A program made the position numbers and the translations under genes. Shown here one piece after another: positions 34,388 through 42,816 of a stretch of 64,000 bases of DNA. Each line of letters begins with the position of its first letter. Within the stretch, counting starts at the first letter, position 1. The notes beneath the pieces were generated by a model. It made no database searches. It saw only the letters and a list, made by a program, of their open reading frames with translations, and was not told the origin of the DNA. Origin of the DNA: Phenylobacterium glaciei (GTDB taxonomy: Bacteria > Pseudomonadota > Alphaproteobacteria > Caulobacterales > Caulobacteraceae); assembly GCF_016772415.1 (NCBI RefSeq), contig NZ_JAGSGD010000001.1, positions 2,939,501 to 3,003,500 on the forward strand. The letters are read 5' to 3'.

Positions 34388-34401
34388 TTGACCTAGCGCA
34401 A
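34388..34401 (-). promoter_or_regulatory. FixK/FNR box for the second Usp gene
   Basis: TTGCGCTAGGTCAA on the minus strand (plus strand TTGACCTAGCGCAA). It overlaps the 3' end of the preceding microprotein frame. Centre 34394.5 predicts a start at about 34353, 14 bp ahead of the Usp ATG. Confidence 0.72.
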
Positions 34402-34518
34402 GCCCGGTCGCGATCCCGGCCAGCTGAGCAGACTCACGGGGATAGCCGCCGCGACGCTGACCAGCAGCAACCCGACCAGACCCGCCGGCGTCTCCGGCAA
34501 GCGCCTGGTGTCGCTCAC
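34393..34518 (-). CDS. 41-residue membrane microprotein
   Basis: GTG 34518 to TAG 34393 encodes 41 residues with one hydrophobic helix (AGLVGLLLVSVAAAIPVSLL) and a short basic/Pro-rich tail. The start GTGA overlaps the stop of the 38-residue gene before it, so the two form a coupled pair. Its 3' end overlaps the FixK box of the Usp gene. No family recognised. It may be real because of the coupling and the promoter; a chance frame cannot be excluded. Confidence 0.5.
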   Translation of the reverse strand: MSDTRRLPETPAGLVGLLLVSVAAAIPVSLLSWPGSRPGLR

Positions 34519-34631
34519 TTGCCGGCTTTGTCGTCGCCCATGGAGCGCAGCCGCCCATACGCGAGCGCCACGATGAAGCTCACGAAACCGGCGATGACCA
34601 TGGCGAGATAGGGGGTGATGTGACTGAACAT
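34515..34631 (-). CDS. 38-residue membrane microprotein under a FixK box
   Basis: ATG 34631 to TGA 34515. The sequence starts MFSHITPYLAMVIAGFVSFIV, one membrane helix, then a short charged tail GRLRSMGDDKAGK. GGAG stands 8 nt upstream. A perfect FixK box lies 53 bp upstream, with a predicted start near 34649. The size and topology resemble accessory micro-subunits of cbb3 and bd oxidases (CcoM, CydX), but I see no sequence motif that proves that relation. It lies on the same strand as, and about 14 kb from, the cbb3 operon it may serve. Confidence 0.65.
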   Translation of the reverse strand: MFSHITPYLAMVIAGFVSFIVALAYGRLRSMGDDKAGK

Positions 34632-34683
34632 GTGTGTGCTCCAAACTGTCCGGTCACCTTGTACGACGGCATCGTGACCCGCC

Positions 34684-34697
34684 TTGATCGAGGTCAA
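34684..34697 (-). promoter_or_regulatory. FixK/FNR box for the microprotein pair
   Basis: TTGATCGAGGTCAA on the plus strand; the reverse is TTGACCTCGATCAA, a perfect TTGAY-N4-RTCAA box. It overlaps the stop of the Rap1a-like gene and is the only promoter signal seen for the microproteins. Confidence 0.8.
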
Positions 34698-35050
34698 TCA
34701 GGCTGGACCGCCCGGCAACCGTACTCTGCCTGAGCCGCCTGGCGGATCGCATCGGCCGCGGCCTCGGGCCGGTTCCTTGGATCACGCGTCAACCGGGTCA
34801 TGATGGCGTCGCGCATCGCTTCGGCGGTCACGCCCTTGGGCAGGCAGATGGTGTGCCGAGCGGCGGAGCGGCGCGCCTGGCGCGCCAACAGCTGGTCCAT
34901 CGCCCCCACCAGATAGCCGAGACACAGGGCTGAGGCCTCATCCTGCGGCTCGCACAGCACGGCCAGATCGGCGGCGCTCATGAAGCCCTGGACGCTCGGG
35001 GACGGCGCCGGGATCGCCGTCACCAGCGAGAGAATAAGGAGCCAAGCCAT
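34694..35050 (-). CDS. Rap1a/Tai-like small exported protein
   Basis: A 118-residue protein with a signal peptide (MAWLLILSLVTAIPAPSPS). The mature part has Cys and motif positions of the Rap1a/Tai family: SAADLAVLCE, ASALCLGYLVGAMDQLL, HTICLPKGVTAEAMRDAIMTRL and AAQAEYGCRA. In Serratia, Rap1a/Tai proteins are immunity factors, but most homologues have no T6SS link, and none is nearby. It shares a divergent promoter with hemA that carries two FixK boxes. ATG 35050 has a weak ribosome site. Confidence 0.65.
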   Translation of the reverse strand: MAWLLILSLVTAIPAPSPSVQGFMSAADLAVLCEPQDEASALCLGYLVGAMDQLLARQARRSAARHTICLPKGVTAEAMRDAIMTRLTRDPRNRPEAAADAIRQAAQAEYGCRAVQPD

Positions 35051-35084
35051 GGCCGAGGACTCACATCCCCGGCGCCTCGTCGCC

Positions 35085-35098
35085 TTGATCCATCGCAA
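35085..35098. promoter_or_regulatory. FixK/FNR box 1 between the Rap1a-like gene and hemA
   Basis: TTGATCCATCGCAA, matching TTG-N8-CAA. It is nearer the Rap1a-like gene. The two boxes in this 132-bp divergent region are 16 bp apart centre to centre. Confidence 0.65.
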
Positions 35099-35100
35099 GC

Positions 35101-35114
35101 TTGACCCAGATCAA
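35101..35114. promoter_or_regulatory. FixK/FNR box 2, likely driving hemA
   Basis: TTGACCCAGATCAA, a perfect box. For hemA, centre 35107.5 predicts a start near 35149, 34 bp before ATG 35183. In the other direction it predicts a start near 35066 for the Rap1a-like gene. Confidence 0.8.
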
Positions 35115-35182
35115 GGGCACGGCTTCCAGGACGTCTCATTGGAGAGCCGGGCAGAGTTGGCCCGGCAATGCGAGCTTGCGAC

Positions 35183-36412
35183 ATGGATCTCAGGGCCCCC
35201 TTCCGACGCGCCATGGAGCAGATCCATGCCGAGGGACGTTATCGGGTCTTCGCCGACCTGAAGCGTCACCGTGGACAGTTCCCGCGAGCGACCTGGACGC
35301 GTGAGGACGGGGTCTCCTCAGACGTCATCGTCTGGTGCTCCAACGACTATCTCGGCCAGGGCCAGAACCCGGTCGTCCTCGACGCCATGCATCAGGCCAT
35401 CGATGAGGCCGGCGCAGGCTCGGGCGGCACGCGCAACATTTCCGGCACCACCCACTACCATGTCGAGCTGGAGGCCGAGCTGGCTGACCTGCACGGCAAG
35501 GAAGCCGCCCTGCTGTTCACCTCCGGCTATGTGTCCAACGAGGCGTCGCTCTCGACCCTCTACAAGATCCTGCCGGGTCTGATCATGTTCTCCGACGAGC
35601 TCAACCATAACTCGATGATCAGCGGCATCCGGGCCGGCAAGCGCGAGCAGCGCCGGGTGTTCCGCCACAACGACCTGGCCCATCTCGAAGAGCTGCTGAT
35701 GCAGGTCCCGCTGGACGCGCCCAAGGTGATCGCTTTCGAGAGCGTCTACTCCATGGACGGCGACATCACCGACATGCGGGCGATGGTGGCCCTGGCCAAG
35801 ACGTACAACGCCATGACCTACCTGGACGAAGTCCACGCGGTGGGCATGTACGGCCCCCGCGGCGCGGGCGTGGCCGAGCGTGACGGCGTCATGGACCAGA
35901 TCGATATCATCGAAGGCACGCTCGCCAAGGGCTTCGGCGTCATGGGCGGCTATATCGCCGCCGACGCGGTGATCGTCGATGCGATCCGCTCCTATGCCGA
36001 CGGCTTCATCTTCACCACCTCGATCCCGCCGGCCCTGGCGGCCGGCGCCGTGGCCTCGATCCGCTATCTCAAGGACCACAACGAGATCCGCATCGCCCAT
36101 CAGGAGCGCGCCGCCGCCCTGAAGGCCAGGCTGACCAAGGCCGGCCTGCCGGTCATGCCCTCGGAGAGCCACATCGTTCCGGTGCTGGTGGGTGATCCCG
36201 TCCACTGCAAGATGATCAGCGACATCCTGCTGGAAGAGCATGGCGTCTACGTCCAGCCGATCAACTATCCCACTGTCCCCCGCGGGACCGAGCGCCTGCG
36301 CTTCACCCCCTCGCCCGCCCACACCGACGCCATGATGGACGACCTGGCCCAGACGCTGGAAATGCTGTGGACGCGTTGCAACATCGCCCGTATGGGCGGC
36401 CTGGCCGCCTGA
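35183..36412 (+). CDS. hemA: 5-aminolevulinate synthase
   Basis: A 409-residue PLP enzyme that condenses glycine with succinyl-CoA to 5-aminolevulinate, the first step of alphaproteobacterial heme synthesis. The PLP Lys is about residue 249 in [14 protein letters not shown]. The glycine-rich [16 protein letters not shown], the [14 protein letters not shown] substrate loop and the cofactor Asp in [12 protein letters not shown] are all intact. ATG 35183 is chosen because homologues start at MD-x-RxxF; ATG 35168 adds five residues. Upstream FixK boxes couple heme supply to the cbb3 oxidase. Confidence 0.96.
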   Translation: MDLRAPFRRAMEQIHAEGRYRVFADLKRHRGQFPRATWTREDGVSSDVIVWCSNDYLGQGQNPVVLDAMHQAIDEAGAGSGGTRNISGTTHYHVELEAELADLHGKEAALLFTSGYVSNEASLSTLYKILPGLIMFSDELNHNSMISGIRAGKREQRRVFRHNDLAHLEELLMQVPLDAPKVIAFESVYSMDGDITDMRAMVALAKTYNAMTYLDEVHAVGMYGPRGAGVAERDGVMDQIDIIEGTLAKGFGVMGGYIAADAVIVDAIRSYADGFIFTTSIPPALAAGAVASIRYLKDHNEIRIAHQERAAALKARLTKAGLPVMPSESHIVPVLVGDPVHCKMISDILLEEHGVYVQPINYPTVPRGTERLRFTPSPAHTDAMMDDLAQTLEMLWTRCNIARMGGLAA

Positions 36413-36425
36413 ACCCCGCCATACA

Positions 36426-36447
36426 CTTGGCCCTTGCGTGGGCCAAG
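36426..36447 (+). terminator. Hairpin after hemA
   Basis: CTTGGCCC-TTGCGT-GGGCCAAG is a perfect 8-bp stem with a 6-nt loop, 13 bp after the hemA stop and 21 bp before fixL. No T-run follows. It likely reduces read-through into fixL. Confidence 0.6.
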
Positions 36448-36468
36448 CGGGCGGCCTAGCCCAGATGA

Positions 36469-37965
36469 ATGCGAATGTCGCTCCCCGGCCTGCAGACACG
36501 GTCTATCGGTGCGGTTCTAAGCGGCTATGGGGGCGCGGCCCTGCTCTCGGGCCTGGCCATCGCCGCCCGCTGGGCCCTGACGCCGATTTTCCAGGACCGG
36601 CCATTCTTCCTGCTGTTCATGCCGGCGGTGATCGTCAGCGCGGCCCTCTGGGGACCCGGGCCCGCGCTGCTGGCCACCGCCCTCACCCTGGCCGCCGGAG
36701 TCGCGCTCAGCGGGATCACCCTGCTCTCTCATCCGGCCGACCTGATCAACGCCCTGCTGTTCCTGTTGATGGGCCCCGCCATCGCCTATGGCGGCTGGCG
36801 ATTGCGGCGGCAGACCGGCCAGACCACAGACGCTCTGGTTCACTTGGGCGAGCGCGAGGCGCACCTGCGCTCCATTCTCGACACCGTGCCCGACGCCATG
36901 GTGGTGATCGACGAGCACGGGGTGATGCAGTCCTTCAGCACCACCGCTGAGCGGCTGTTCGGATGGCGCGAGGACGAGGTTATCGGAGGCAATGTCAGCA
37001 TGCTGATGCCCCAGCCCTACCGCGACGCCCATGACAGCTATCTGCTGCGATACCTGACCACCGGCGAGCGGCGCATCATCGGCATAGGCCGGGTGGTGGT
37101 GGGCGAGCGCAAGGACGGCTCCACCTTTCCCATGGAGCTTTCGGTGGGGGAGATGCAGTCCCAGTCCGAGCGCTTCTTCACCGGCTTCGTCCGGGACCTG
37201 TCCGAGAGCCAGGCCACCGAACGACGGCTGCAGGATCTGCAGGCCGAGCTGGTGCATGTCTCGCGCCTGACCGCCTTGGGCGAGATGGCCTCGGCCCTGG
37301 CTCACGAACTGAACCAGCCGCTGTCGGCCATCGCCAACTACGTGAAGGGGTCGGTCCGTATCCTCGACCAGGACCAGCCTGACGCCGCCAAGGTCCGCAA
37401 CGCCCTGGTCTTGGCCGGCGATCAGGCCCTGCGCGCCGGCGAGATCATCCGGCGACTTCGCGACTTCGTCTCCAAGGGTGAGTCCGAACGGCGGGTCGAG
37501 CCCCTGGCCAAGCTGATCGAGGAGGCTGGCGCCCTGGCGATGATCGGCGCCAAGGAAACCGGTGTCAGGGTCAACTTCCAAATCTCGCCCGAGGTCCCCT
37601 ACGTCCTGGCCGACAAGGTGCAGGTGCAGCAGGTCCTGCTGAACCTGATGCGCAACGCCATCGAAGCGATGCAGGAGAGCCCGCGGCGTGAGCTGACGGT
37701 GGCCTCCGCGCCCGGTGATGACGATACGGTGGTCATCCGGGTGATCGACACCGGCTCGGGCATCGCGCCCGAGGTCGCCGCCCGCCTGTTCCAGCCTTTC
37801 GTCACCAGCAAGGTCAGCGGCATGGGCGTCGGGCTTTCCATTTCGCGCACGATCATCGAAGCTCACGGCGGTCGCATCTGGGCCGAGCCCGCGCCCGGCG
37901 GCGGGACCATCTTCTCATTCACCCTGCGAACGATCCCCGAGGAGGAACTGAACGGTGGCGTCTGA
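36469..37965 (+). CDS. fixL: FixL, heme-PAS oxygen sensor histidine kinase
   Basis: A 498-residue kinase. Membrane helices occupy residues about 15-110, then a PAS domain with the FixL heme-ligand motif: His188 in [13 protein letters not shown], and [12 protein letters not shown] with the ligand-gating Arg. HisKA has [19 protein letters not shown], and the HATPase has [22 protein letters not shown] and [19 protein letters not shown]2 binding to heme shuts the kinase off, so FixJ is phosphorylated under low oxygen. It overlaps fixJ by 11 bp. Confidence 0.96.
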   Translation: MRMSLPGLQTRSIGAVLSGYGGAALLSGLAIAARWALTPIFQDRPFFLLFMPAVIVSAALWGPGPALLATALTLAAGVALSGITLLSHPADLINALLFLLMGPAIAYGGWRLRRQTGQTTDALVHLGEREAHLRSILDTVPDAMVVIDEHGVMQSFSTTAERLFGWREDEVIGGNVSMLMPQPYRDAHDSYLLRYLTTGERRIIGIGRVVVGERKDGSTFPMELSVGEMQSQSERFFTGFVRDLSESQATERRLQDLQAELVHVSRLTALGEMASALAHELNQPLSAIANYVKGSVRILDQDQPDAAKVRNALVLAGDQALRAGEIIRRLRDFVSKGESERRVEPLAKLIEEAGALAMIGAKETGVRVNFQISPEVPYVLADKVQVQQVLLNLMRNAIEAMQESPRRELTVASAPGDDDTVVIRVIDTGSGIAPEVAARLFQPFVTSKVSGMGVGLSISRTIIEAHGGRIWAEPAPGGGTIFSFTLRTIPEEELNGGV

Positions 37966-38563
37966 GGCTCTCGTGCATGTGATCGACGACGACGACGCCA
38001 TGCGCGATTCTCTGTCCTTCCTGCTGGAGAGCGCCGGGTTCGAGGCGCGCGCCTACGACTCGGCCACCGCCTTCATCGAGGGCGCCGCCCGCCTGTCTGG
38101 GGGCTGCATCGTCACCGACGTGCGGATGCCCGGCATGAACGGCCTGGAGATGACCCGCCATCTGAAGGCCCTGCATGTCGACCTGCCCATCATCATGATC
38201 ACCGGCCACGGCGACGTGCCCCTGGCCGTGGAGGCCATGAAGGCCGGCGTCGCCGACTTCCTGGAAAAGCCCTTCGACGACGACGCGCTCCTGCGCGCGA
38301 TCCGCATGGCCATCGACCAGGCCAAGCCGGGCGCCGCCCGCGTTGGGGCCGAACCCTTCCAGACGCTTCTGGCCAGCCTGTCGCCGCGGGAGACCGAGGT
38401 CCTGCGCGGTGTGGTGGAGGGCAAGGCCAACAAGGTGATCGCCTTCGAGCTCGGCATCAGCCCCCGCACGGTGGAGGTCTATCGGGCCAATGTGATGACC
38501 AAAACCGGCGCCTCGGGCCTCTCTGAATTGATCCGGATGGCGCTGACGGCTGGGTTCGACTGA
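37955..38563 (+). CDS. fixJ: FixJ, response regulator of the oxygen-limitation response
   Basis: A 202-residue regulator. Receiver: [14 protein letters not shown], phospho-Asp55 in [22 protein letters not shown] and [10 protein letters not shown]. The C-terminal LuxR-type HTH is [45 protein letters not shown]. It starts at GTG 37955 inside fixL, so the two are coupled. In known systems it activates fixK; the candidate target promoters here are at 31724 and 48622. Confidence 0.96.
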   Translation: MASEALVHVIDDDDAMRDSLSFLLESAGFEARAYDSATAFIEGAARLSGGCIVTDVRMPGMNGLEMTRHLKALHVDLPIIMITGHGDVPLAVEAMKAGVADFLEKPFDDDALLRAIRMAIDQAKPGAARVGAEPFQTLLASLSPRETEVLRGVVEGKANKVIAFELGISPRTVEVYRANVMTKTGASGLSELIRMALTAGFD

Positions 38564-38575
38564 TCGCCGGCGTGA

Positions 38576-38589
38576 TTGCGCTGCATCAA
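38576..38589 (+). promoter_or_regulatory. FixK/FNR box for the FixT-like gene
   Basis: TTGCGCTGCATCAA, matching TTG-N8-CAA. Centre 38582.5 predicts a start near 38624, 17 bp ahead of the TTG start at 38641. It begins 13 bp after the fixJ stop. Confidence 0.68.
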
Positions 38590-38640
38590 GGCGGCCCTTC
38601 CATAGGCGACTAGACTCTCCAGATCGTCTGGAGACCAGCC

Positions 38641-39018
38641 TTGCCGCCGCCCTCGCCGTTTACCCGCAATGTGGTCCTCGTCGATGACGACAGCGCCCTG
38701 CGGCTGGCCCTGACCTTCATGCTGGAACTCGACGGATTCGCCGTCACCGCGCTGGACAGCGGCGAGGCGCTCCTGCTGTCGGACCTGCCCGCGGCGCCGG
38801 TCTGCCTGGTCCTGGATCAGAACCTGAGCGGGCTGACGGGGCTGGAAGCGCTGGCCGCCCTGCGCGCCAAGAACGAGCACTTGCCCGCCTTGCTGATCAC
38901 CAGCCACCCGCGCCCCAGCATCCGCGAGACGGCCGCCCTCCTCGGCGCGGTGATCGTCGAGAAGCCGCTGCTGGGGGACTCCCTCAACGCCGCGATCAAC
39001 GCCGCGATGCTTCTCTGA
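38641..39018 (+). CDS. Single-domain response regulator, FixT candidate
   Basis: A 125-residue stand-alone receiver. The acidic pocket is VVLVDDDSALRL, phospho-Asp59 is in CLVLDQNLSGLTG, LLITSHPRP has the conserved Thr, and IVEKPLLG the Lys. There is no output domain. The start is TTG 38641 with GGAG 7 nt upstream. In Caulobacter, FixT is a FixK-activated single-domain receiver that inhibits FixL. The position directly after fixLJ and the own FixK box fit that role; sequence identity to FixT was not tested. Confidence 0.8.
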   Translation: MPPPSPFTRNVVLVDDDSALRLALTFMLELDGFAVTALDSGEALLLSDLPAAPVCLVLDQNLSGLTGLEALAALRAKNEHLPALLITSHPRPSIRETAALLGAVIVEKPLLGDSLNAAINAAMLL

Positions 39019-39028
39019 GCCCCACTCT

Positions 39029-40423
39029 TTAAAGGGCCCTTGAGTGCCGCCCGGCCTCGGGCGCGAAATAGGTGTCGAACACCGCGCAGACGGATCTGAC
39101 CACCAGGCGGCCCAGGTCGGTGACGGACAGCCGCTCCCCCTGCCTCACCACGAGGCCGTCGTCGGCGAACGCCCGCAGAGCCGCAAGCTCATCGGTCAGA
39201 TCGCTCATGGTCCGGCCGTGGCGCCCGCACACGGCGGCTAGGTCGACCGCAAGGTCACACATCAGCCGCTCGATGATCTCGGCCCGGAAACGGTCCTCGC
39301 CCGTGACCGCAACCCCCCGCGCGATCGGCAGGTCGCCGGCGGCCACCGCGTTTCGCCACGGCAGCTCCTGGGCGATGTTCTGGACCAGCCCCTGGGGCAG
39401 ACTGCCGATCGAGGAGGCGCCAAGGCCCAGCAGGGTCTGGGCGCTGTCGGTGGTGTAGCCTTGGAAGTTGCGGCGCAGCCGGCCTTCCCGCTGGGCGGTC
39501 ACCAGGTTGTCGGTGGGGAGCGCGAAGTGATCCAGGCCGATGCGGACATAGCCTTCCGAGACCAGTCTTTCGGCCGCGGCCTCGCTCTGGTCGAGACGCT
39601 CGGCGGCCCCCGGCAACGCCGCCTCATCGAGAAGCTGCTGGTGCGCCTTCATCCAGGGCACATGGGCATAGCCGAACAAGGCCAGGCGCTCGGGCCGCAG
39701 GGTCACGATCTTGTCGATCGTGGCCAGGGTGTTGACCGTGGTCTGGTGTGGCAGGCCGTACATCAGGTCGAGATTGATCGAGCCGACCCCGAACTCGCGC
39801 AGCCAGGCCACGCACTGGGCGATCTCCTCGAAGCTCTCCTGGCGGTTCACCGCGGCCTGCACCTCGGGCGACAGGTTCTGGACGCCCAGGCTGGCGCGCG
39901 AGAGGCCGTGGGAGGTCGCTGAGCGGACCCAGTCACGGGTGAGCACGGCCGGGTCCAGTTCCGCGGCGACCTCGGCGTCGGGCGCGATGTCGAAGATGCG
40001 ACGAAGCGCGCCGAAGATGGCGTCCATCTCCCCCGGCGCGAGCATGTTGGGGGTGCCGCCCCCGAGGTGGATGGCGTTGGCCGGCAGTCGGCCCGGCAGC
40101 GCGTCCTGTAACAGGGCCGCCTCGGCGATCAGATGCTGGACATAGTCGCTGACCGGCTCATGGCGGTTCACCGCCCGGGTGTTGCAGCCGCAGTACCAAC
40201 AGAGCCGCGCGCAGAACGGGATGTGCAGATAGAGGGAGACCGGATCGGCCGGCGGCAGCGCCGCCAGCCAGCCGCGATAGGTCGCCGCGTCGACCTGGGG
40301 CGTGAACTGCACCGCCGTCGGATAGCTGGTGTAGCGCGGGGCGCGGCCATCGTACCTGGCGATCAGCTCATTCAGGGCCAGAGTCACGGGCTTGGGGGCG
40401 TGCAGGACGGAAGGCGAGGTCAC
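39029..40423 (-). CDS. hemN: Oxygen-independent coproporphyrinogen III oxidase
   Basis: A 464-residue radical SAM enzyme that makes protoporphyrinogen IX without O2. The cluster motif is CARLCWYCGC after SLYLHIPF, then HLGGGTPNM, SLGVQNLSPEVQ and NLDLMYGLPHQT, all HemN blocks. The C-terminal HemN domain follows (FQGYTTDSAQTLLGLGASSIG). Start: GTG 40423 has GGAG 8 nt before it and lies downstream of a near-consensus FixK box at 40479; ATG 40453 right after the ccoS stop has no site and would lie upstream of that promoter's start. Both starts are possible. Confidence 0.92.
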   Translation of the reverse strand: MTSPSVLHAPKPVTLALNELIARYDGRAPRYTSYPTAVQFTPQVDAATYRGWLAALPPADPVSLYLHIPFCARLCWYCGCNTRAVNRHEPVSDYVQHLIAEAALLQDALPGRLPANAIHLGGGTPNMLAPGEMDAIFGALRRIFDIAPDAEVAAELDPAVLTRDWVRSATSHGLSRASLGVQNLSPEVQAAVNRQESFEEIAQCVAWLREFGVGSINLDLMYGLPHQTTVNTLATIDKIVTLRPERLALFGYAHVPWMKAHQQLLDEAALPGAAERLDQSEAAAERLVSEGYVRIGLDHFALPTDNLVTAQREGRLRRNFQGYTTDSAQTLLGLGASSIGSLPQGLVQNIAQELPWRNAVAAGDLPIARGVAVTGEDRFRAEIIERLMCDLAVDLAAVCGRHGRTMSDLTDELAALRAFADDGLVVRQGERLSVTDLGRLVVRSVCAVFDTYFAPEAGRHSRAL

Positions 40424-40453
40424 GGGGCGGTCTCCGAATAGCGGTCCGCCCAT

Positions 40454-40648
40454 TCAGCCGGGATCGACCTCTCGCGCCCTGACCTGGATCAAAGCCGGCG
40501 GGCCGGCGTCATCGTCGTCGATCAGGATGCGGGCCGCGTCGCCGGCCGGGTCGTCGTACTGCCCACTGCGCACTGTCCACCAGAACCCCCAGAGCCCCAG
40601 CAGGGCCAACAACACCGAGAAGGGCGCCAGGAGGAAGAAGATGGTCAT
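40454..40648 (-). CDS. ccoS: CcoS, cbb3 oxidase assembly protein
   Basis: A 64-residue single-span protein (IFFLLAPFSVLLALLGLWGFWWTVRSGQYDD), with the FWW...GQYDD motif of CcoS. It is needed for heme and copper incorporation into cbb3. Start 40648 overlaps the ccoI stop (ATGA). Confidence 0.92.
   Translation of the reverse strand: MTIFFLLAPFSVLLALLGLWGFWWTVRSGQYDDPAGDAARILIDDDDAGPPALIQVRAREVDPG
40479..40492 (-). promoter_or_regulatory. Near-consensus FixK box upstream of hemN, inside ccoS
   Basis: Minus strand TTGATCCAGGTCAG: one mismatch to TTG-N8-CAA. Centre 40485.5 predicts a start near 40444, just ahead of GTG 40423. This would let hemN be transcribed separately from the ccoN transcript. 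Confidence 0.45.
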
Positions 40649-42816
40649 CGGCCGGCCTTGTGCATGCGCAGGGCGTTGAGGGTCACCACCAGGGATGAGC
40701 CCGACATGGCCAGGGCCGCGACAAAGGGATTGATCAGGCCCAGCATGGCGGCCGGCGCCGCGATCAGGTTGTAGAGCGCCGAGAAGCCGAAGTTCTCCAG
40801 GGCTCGGCGGCGCGCGGCGCGCGCCACGTCGATGGCCGTGACCACCGCGCCAAGGCCTTCGCCGGAAAAGACCAGGTCGGCCGCGTTCTGGCTGGCGTCC
40901 AACGCCGTCCCGGGCGCCATGGCGGCGTGGGCGACGGCCAGGGCGGCGGTGTCGTTCAGGCCGTCGCCGACCATCAGGGACCTGTGGCCCACCGTGGCCA
41001 GGCTCTCGACCCAGGCGGCCTTGTCGGCCGGCGTCATGCCCGCCCGCCACTGCCGTATGTCCAGGGCCTCGGCCACCGCGCCCACCGCGCCCGGCAGATC
41101 GCCGGAGAGAATTTCGACGCTCAGTCCACGGGCCCGCAAGGCGTCGACGGTCTGGCGCGCATCGGGACGCAGGGTGTCTGCGAACTGAAAGCGGATCTTG
41201 GTGTCCCCCTCGAAGGCGAACCACAGCTCGGTTTCCGAGCCCGACGCGTCCTCGATCCCAACAAAGGACCCCCGGCCGAGACGGGCGCGGCGGCCGTGGA
41301 TCACGCCTTCCACGCCCTGGCCGGTGGTCTCCACCACATCTTCGGCCAGCTCCGTCCTGCCGTCCTGCGCCGCCAGGGCGCGGGCCAGGGGATGGGACGA
41401 GGCCCGGGCAAGGGGGGCGGCCAGGGCCACGGCCGACGGTATCGGATCGATGAGGGTCGGCCGACCCAGGGTCAGGACCCCGGTCTTGTCGAAGACCACG
41501 TGGGTCACCTCGGCCAGCCGCTCCAGCGCCGCGCCGGACTTCACCAGCACTTGCCTGCGGAACAGTCGCGCCGAGGCGGCGACCTGCACGGCCGGAACCG
41601 CCAGGCCCAGGGCGCAGGGACAGGTGATGATGAGGACCGCGACCGCCCGCAGCAGCGCCTCGCGCGGGCCAAGGCCTAACCCCCAGCCCAGAACGAAGGT
41701 CAGGGCCGCGGCGGTGTGAACCACCGGCACATAGATGGCCGCGGCGCGGTCGGCGAGACGGACATAGCGGGACTTCGATTGCGCGCCCGCCTCCACCAGC
41801 CGCGCGATGGCGGCCACGGCGGAATCGTCGGAGCGGGCCTGGGCGCGCACGGTGAGCAGGCCCGACAGGTTCAGCGCCCCGGCCTTGCACAGCGCGCCGG
41901 GGGCGACGGCGACGGGCCGCGACTCCCCGGTGAGCAGAGCGTTGTCGAGTTCGGAGACGCCTGCCTCGATGCGGGCGTCCACCGGCAGGCGCTCGCCCGG
42001 CCGAACCAGGATCAGATCCCCCACCGCGATCTCCGCCAGGGGCCGGCGATGCTGGACGCCGTCGGCGGTCAGGACCGTGGCGGCCGGCGCCTGCATGGCC
42101 AGCAGATCGGCGGCCGCGCCGCGGGCCTTGCTCCGCAGTTTGTGGTCCAGCCAGCGCCCGATCAGCAGCAGGAACAGCAGCGAAATAGCGGCGTCGAAAT
42201 AGGTGTCTCGGCCGTGCAGCAGGGTCTCGGCGAAGCTGATCCCCAGGGTCAGGATCACCCCGATGGAGATCGGCACGTCCATGTTGGCGCGTCCCACCCG
42301 CAGCGAGCGCCAGGCCGACTGGAAGAAGGGCATGCCGGCATAGATCGCGCAGGGGGTGGCGATCAGGCCGCTCGCCCATTGCATCATGATCAGGGCGGCC
42401 GGACCCAACTCCTGGCCAAACAGGCCCGCCCAGATCGGCACTGAGAACATCATGGCGTTGCCGGCCCCGAAGGCCGCGACGCCGAGCGCCAGGGTCAGCC
42501 GGCGGCCCTCACGGTCCTGGGCGGCGGCGGCCTGGCCCGGATCGTAGGGCGCGGACTCGTAGCCCAGCTTCTCCAGGGTGGACATCACCCGGCCGGGATC
42601 GCCGGACCGGCCCTCGAAGGCCACCGACAGCTTGCCGCTGGTGAGGTTCAGGCGGGCGCTGCGGACCCCCGGGAGGGCGGCCACCCCGGTCTCGATCTTG
42701 GCCATGCAGGCCGCGCAGCGCGCGCCCTTCACCAACAGGTCGAAGGTGGCCCCGCCGTCCTTGGCGGGCTTCAGGAAGGCCGAATAGTCCGGCGCGGCGT
42801 CGTAGGTCAGCGCCAT
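40645..42816 (-). CDS. ccoI: CcoI, copper-transporting P1B-type ATPase for cbb3 assembly
   Basis: A 723-residue copper pump. HMA domain with CAACM near residue 33; membrane CPC motif in VLIITCPCALGLAVPAVQ; phosphorylated Asp in VVFDKTGVLTLGRP; SLMVGDGLNDTAALAVAHAAMAPG in the P-domain. The N-terminal region and length match CcoI/FixI rather than CopA detox pumps. It supplies copper to the CcoN active site. It overlaps ccoH by 10 bp and ccoS by 4 bp. Confidence 0.95.
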   Translation of the reverse strand: MALTYDAAPDYSAFLKPAKDGGATFDLLVKGARCAACMAKIETGVAALPGVRSARLNLTSGKLSVAFEGRSGDPGRVMSTLEKLGYESAPYDPGQAAAAQDREGRRLTLALGVAAFGAGNAMMFSVPIWAGLFGQELGPAALIMMQWASGLIATPCAIYAGMPFFQSAWRSLRVGRANMDVPISIGVILTLGISFAETLLHGRDTYFDAAISLLFLLLIGRWLDHKLRSKARGAAADLLAMQAPAATVLTADGVQHRRPLAEIAVGDLILVRPGERLPVDARIEAGVSELDNALLTGESRPVAVAPGALCKAGALNLSGLLTVRAQARSDDSAVAAIARLVEAGAQSKSRYVRLADRAAAIYVPVVHTAAALTFVLGWGLGLGPREALLRAVAVLIITCPCALGLAVPAVQVAASARLFRRQVLVKSGAALERLAEVTHVVFDKTGVLTLGRPTLIDPIPSAVALAAPLARASSHPLARALAAQDGRTELAEDVVETTGQGVEGVIHGRRARLGRGSFVGIEDASGSETELWFAFEGDTKIRFQFADTLRPDARQTVDALRARGLSVEILSGDLPGAVGAVAEALDIRQWRAGMTPADKAAWVESLATVGHRSLMVGDGLNDTAALAVAHAAMAPGTALDASQNAADLVFSGEGLGAVVTAIDVARAARRRALENFGFSALYNLIAAPAAMLGLINPFVAALAMSGSSLVVTLNALRMHKAGR

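Noticed and set aside
34694-35050. T6SS immunity protein with a nearby effector
   Set aside because: No secretion or effector gene is in the window, and the promoter points to low-oxygen control.
38994-39030. Terminator between the FixT-like gene and hemN
   Set aside because: The TTTAAAGGGCCC segment gives only very short stems.
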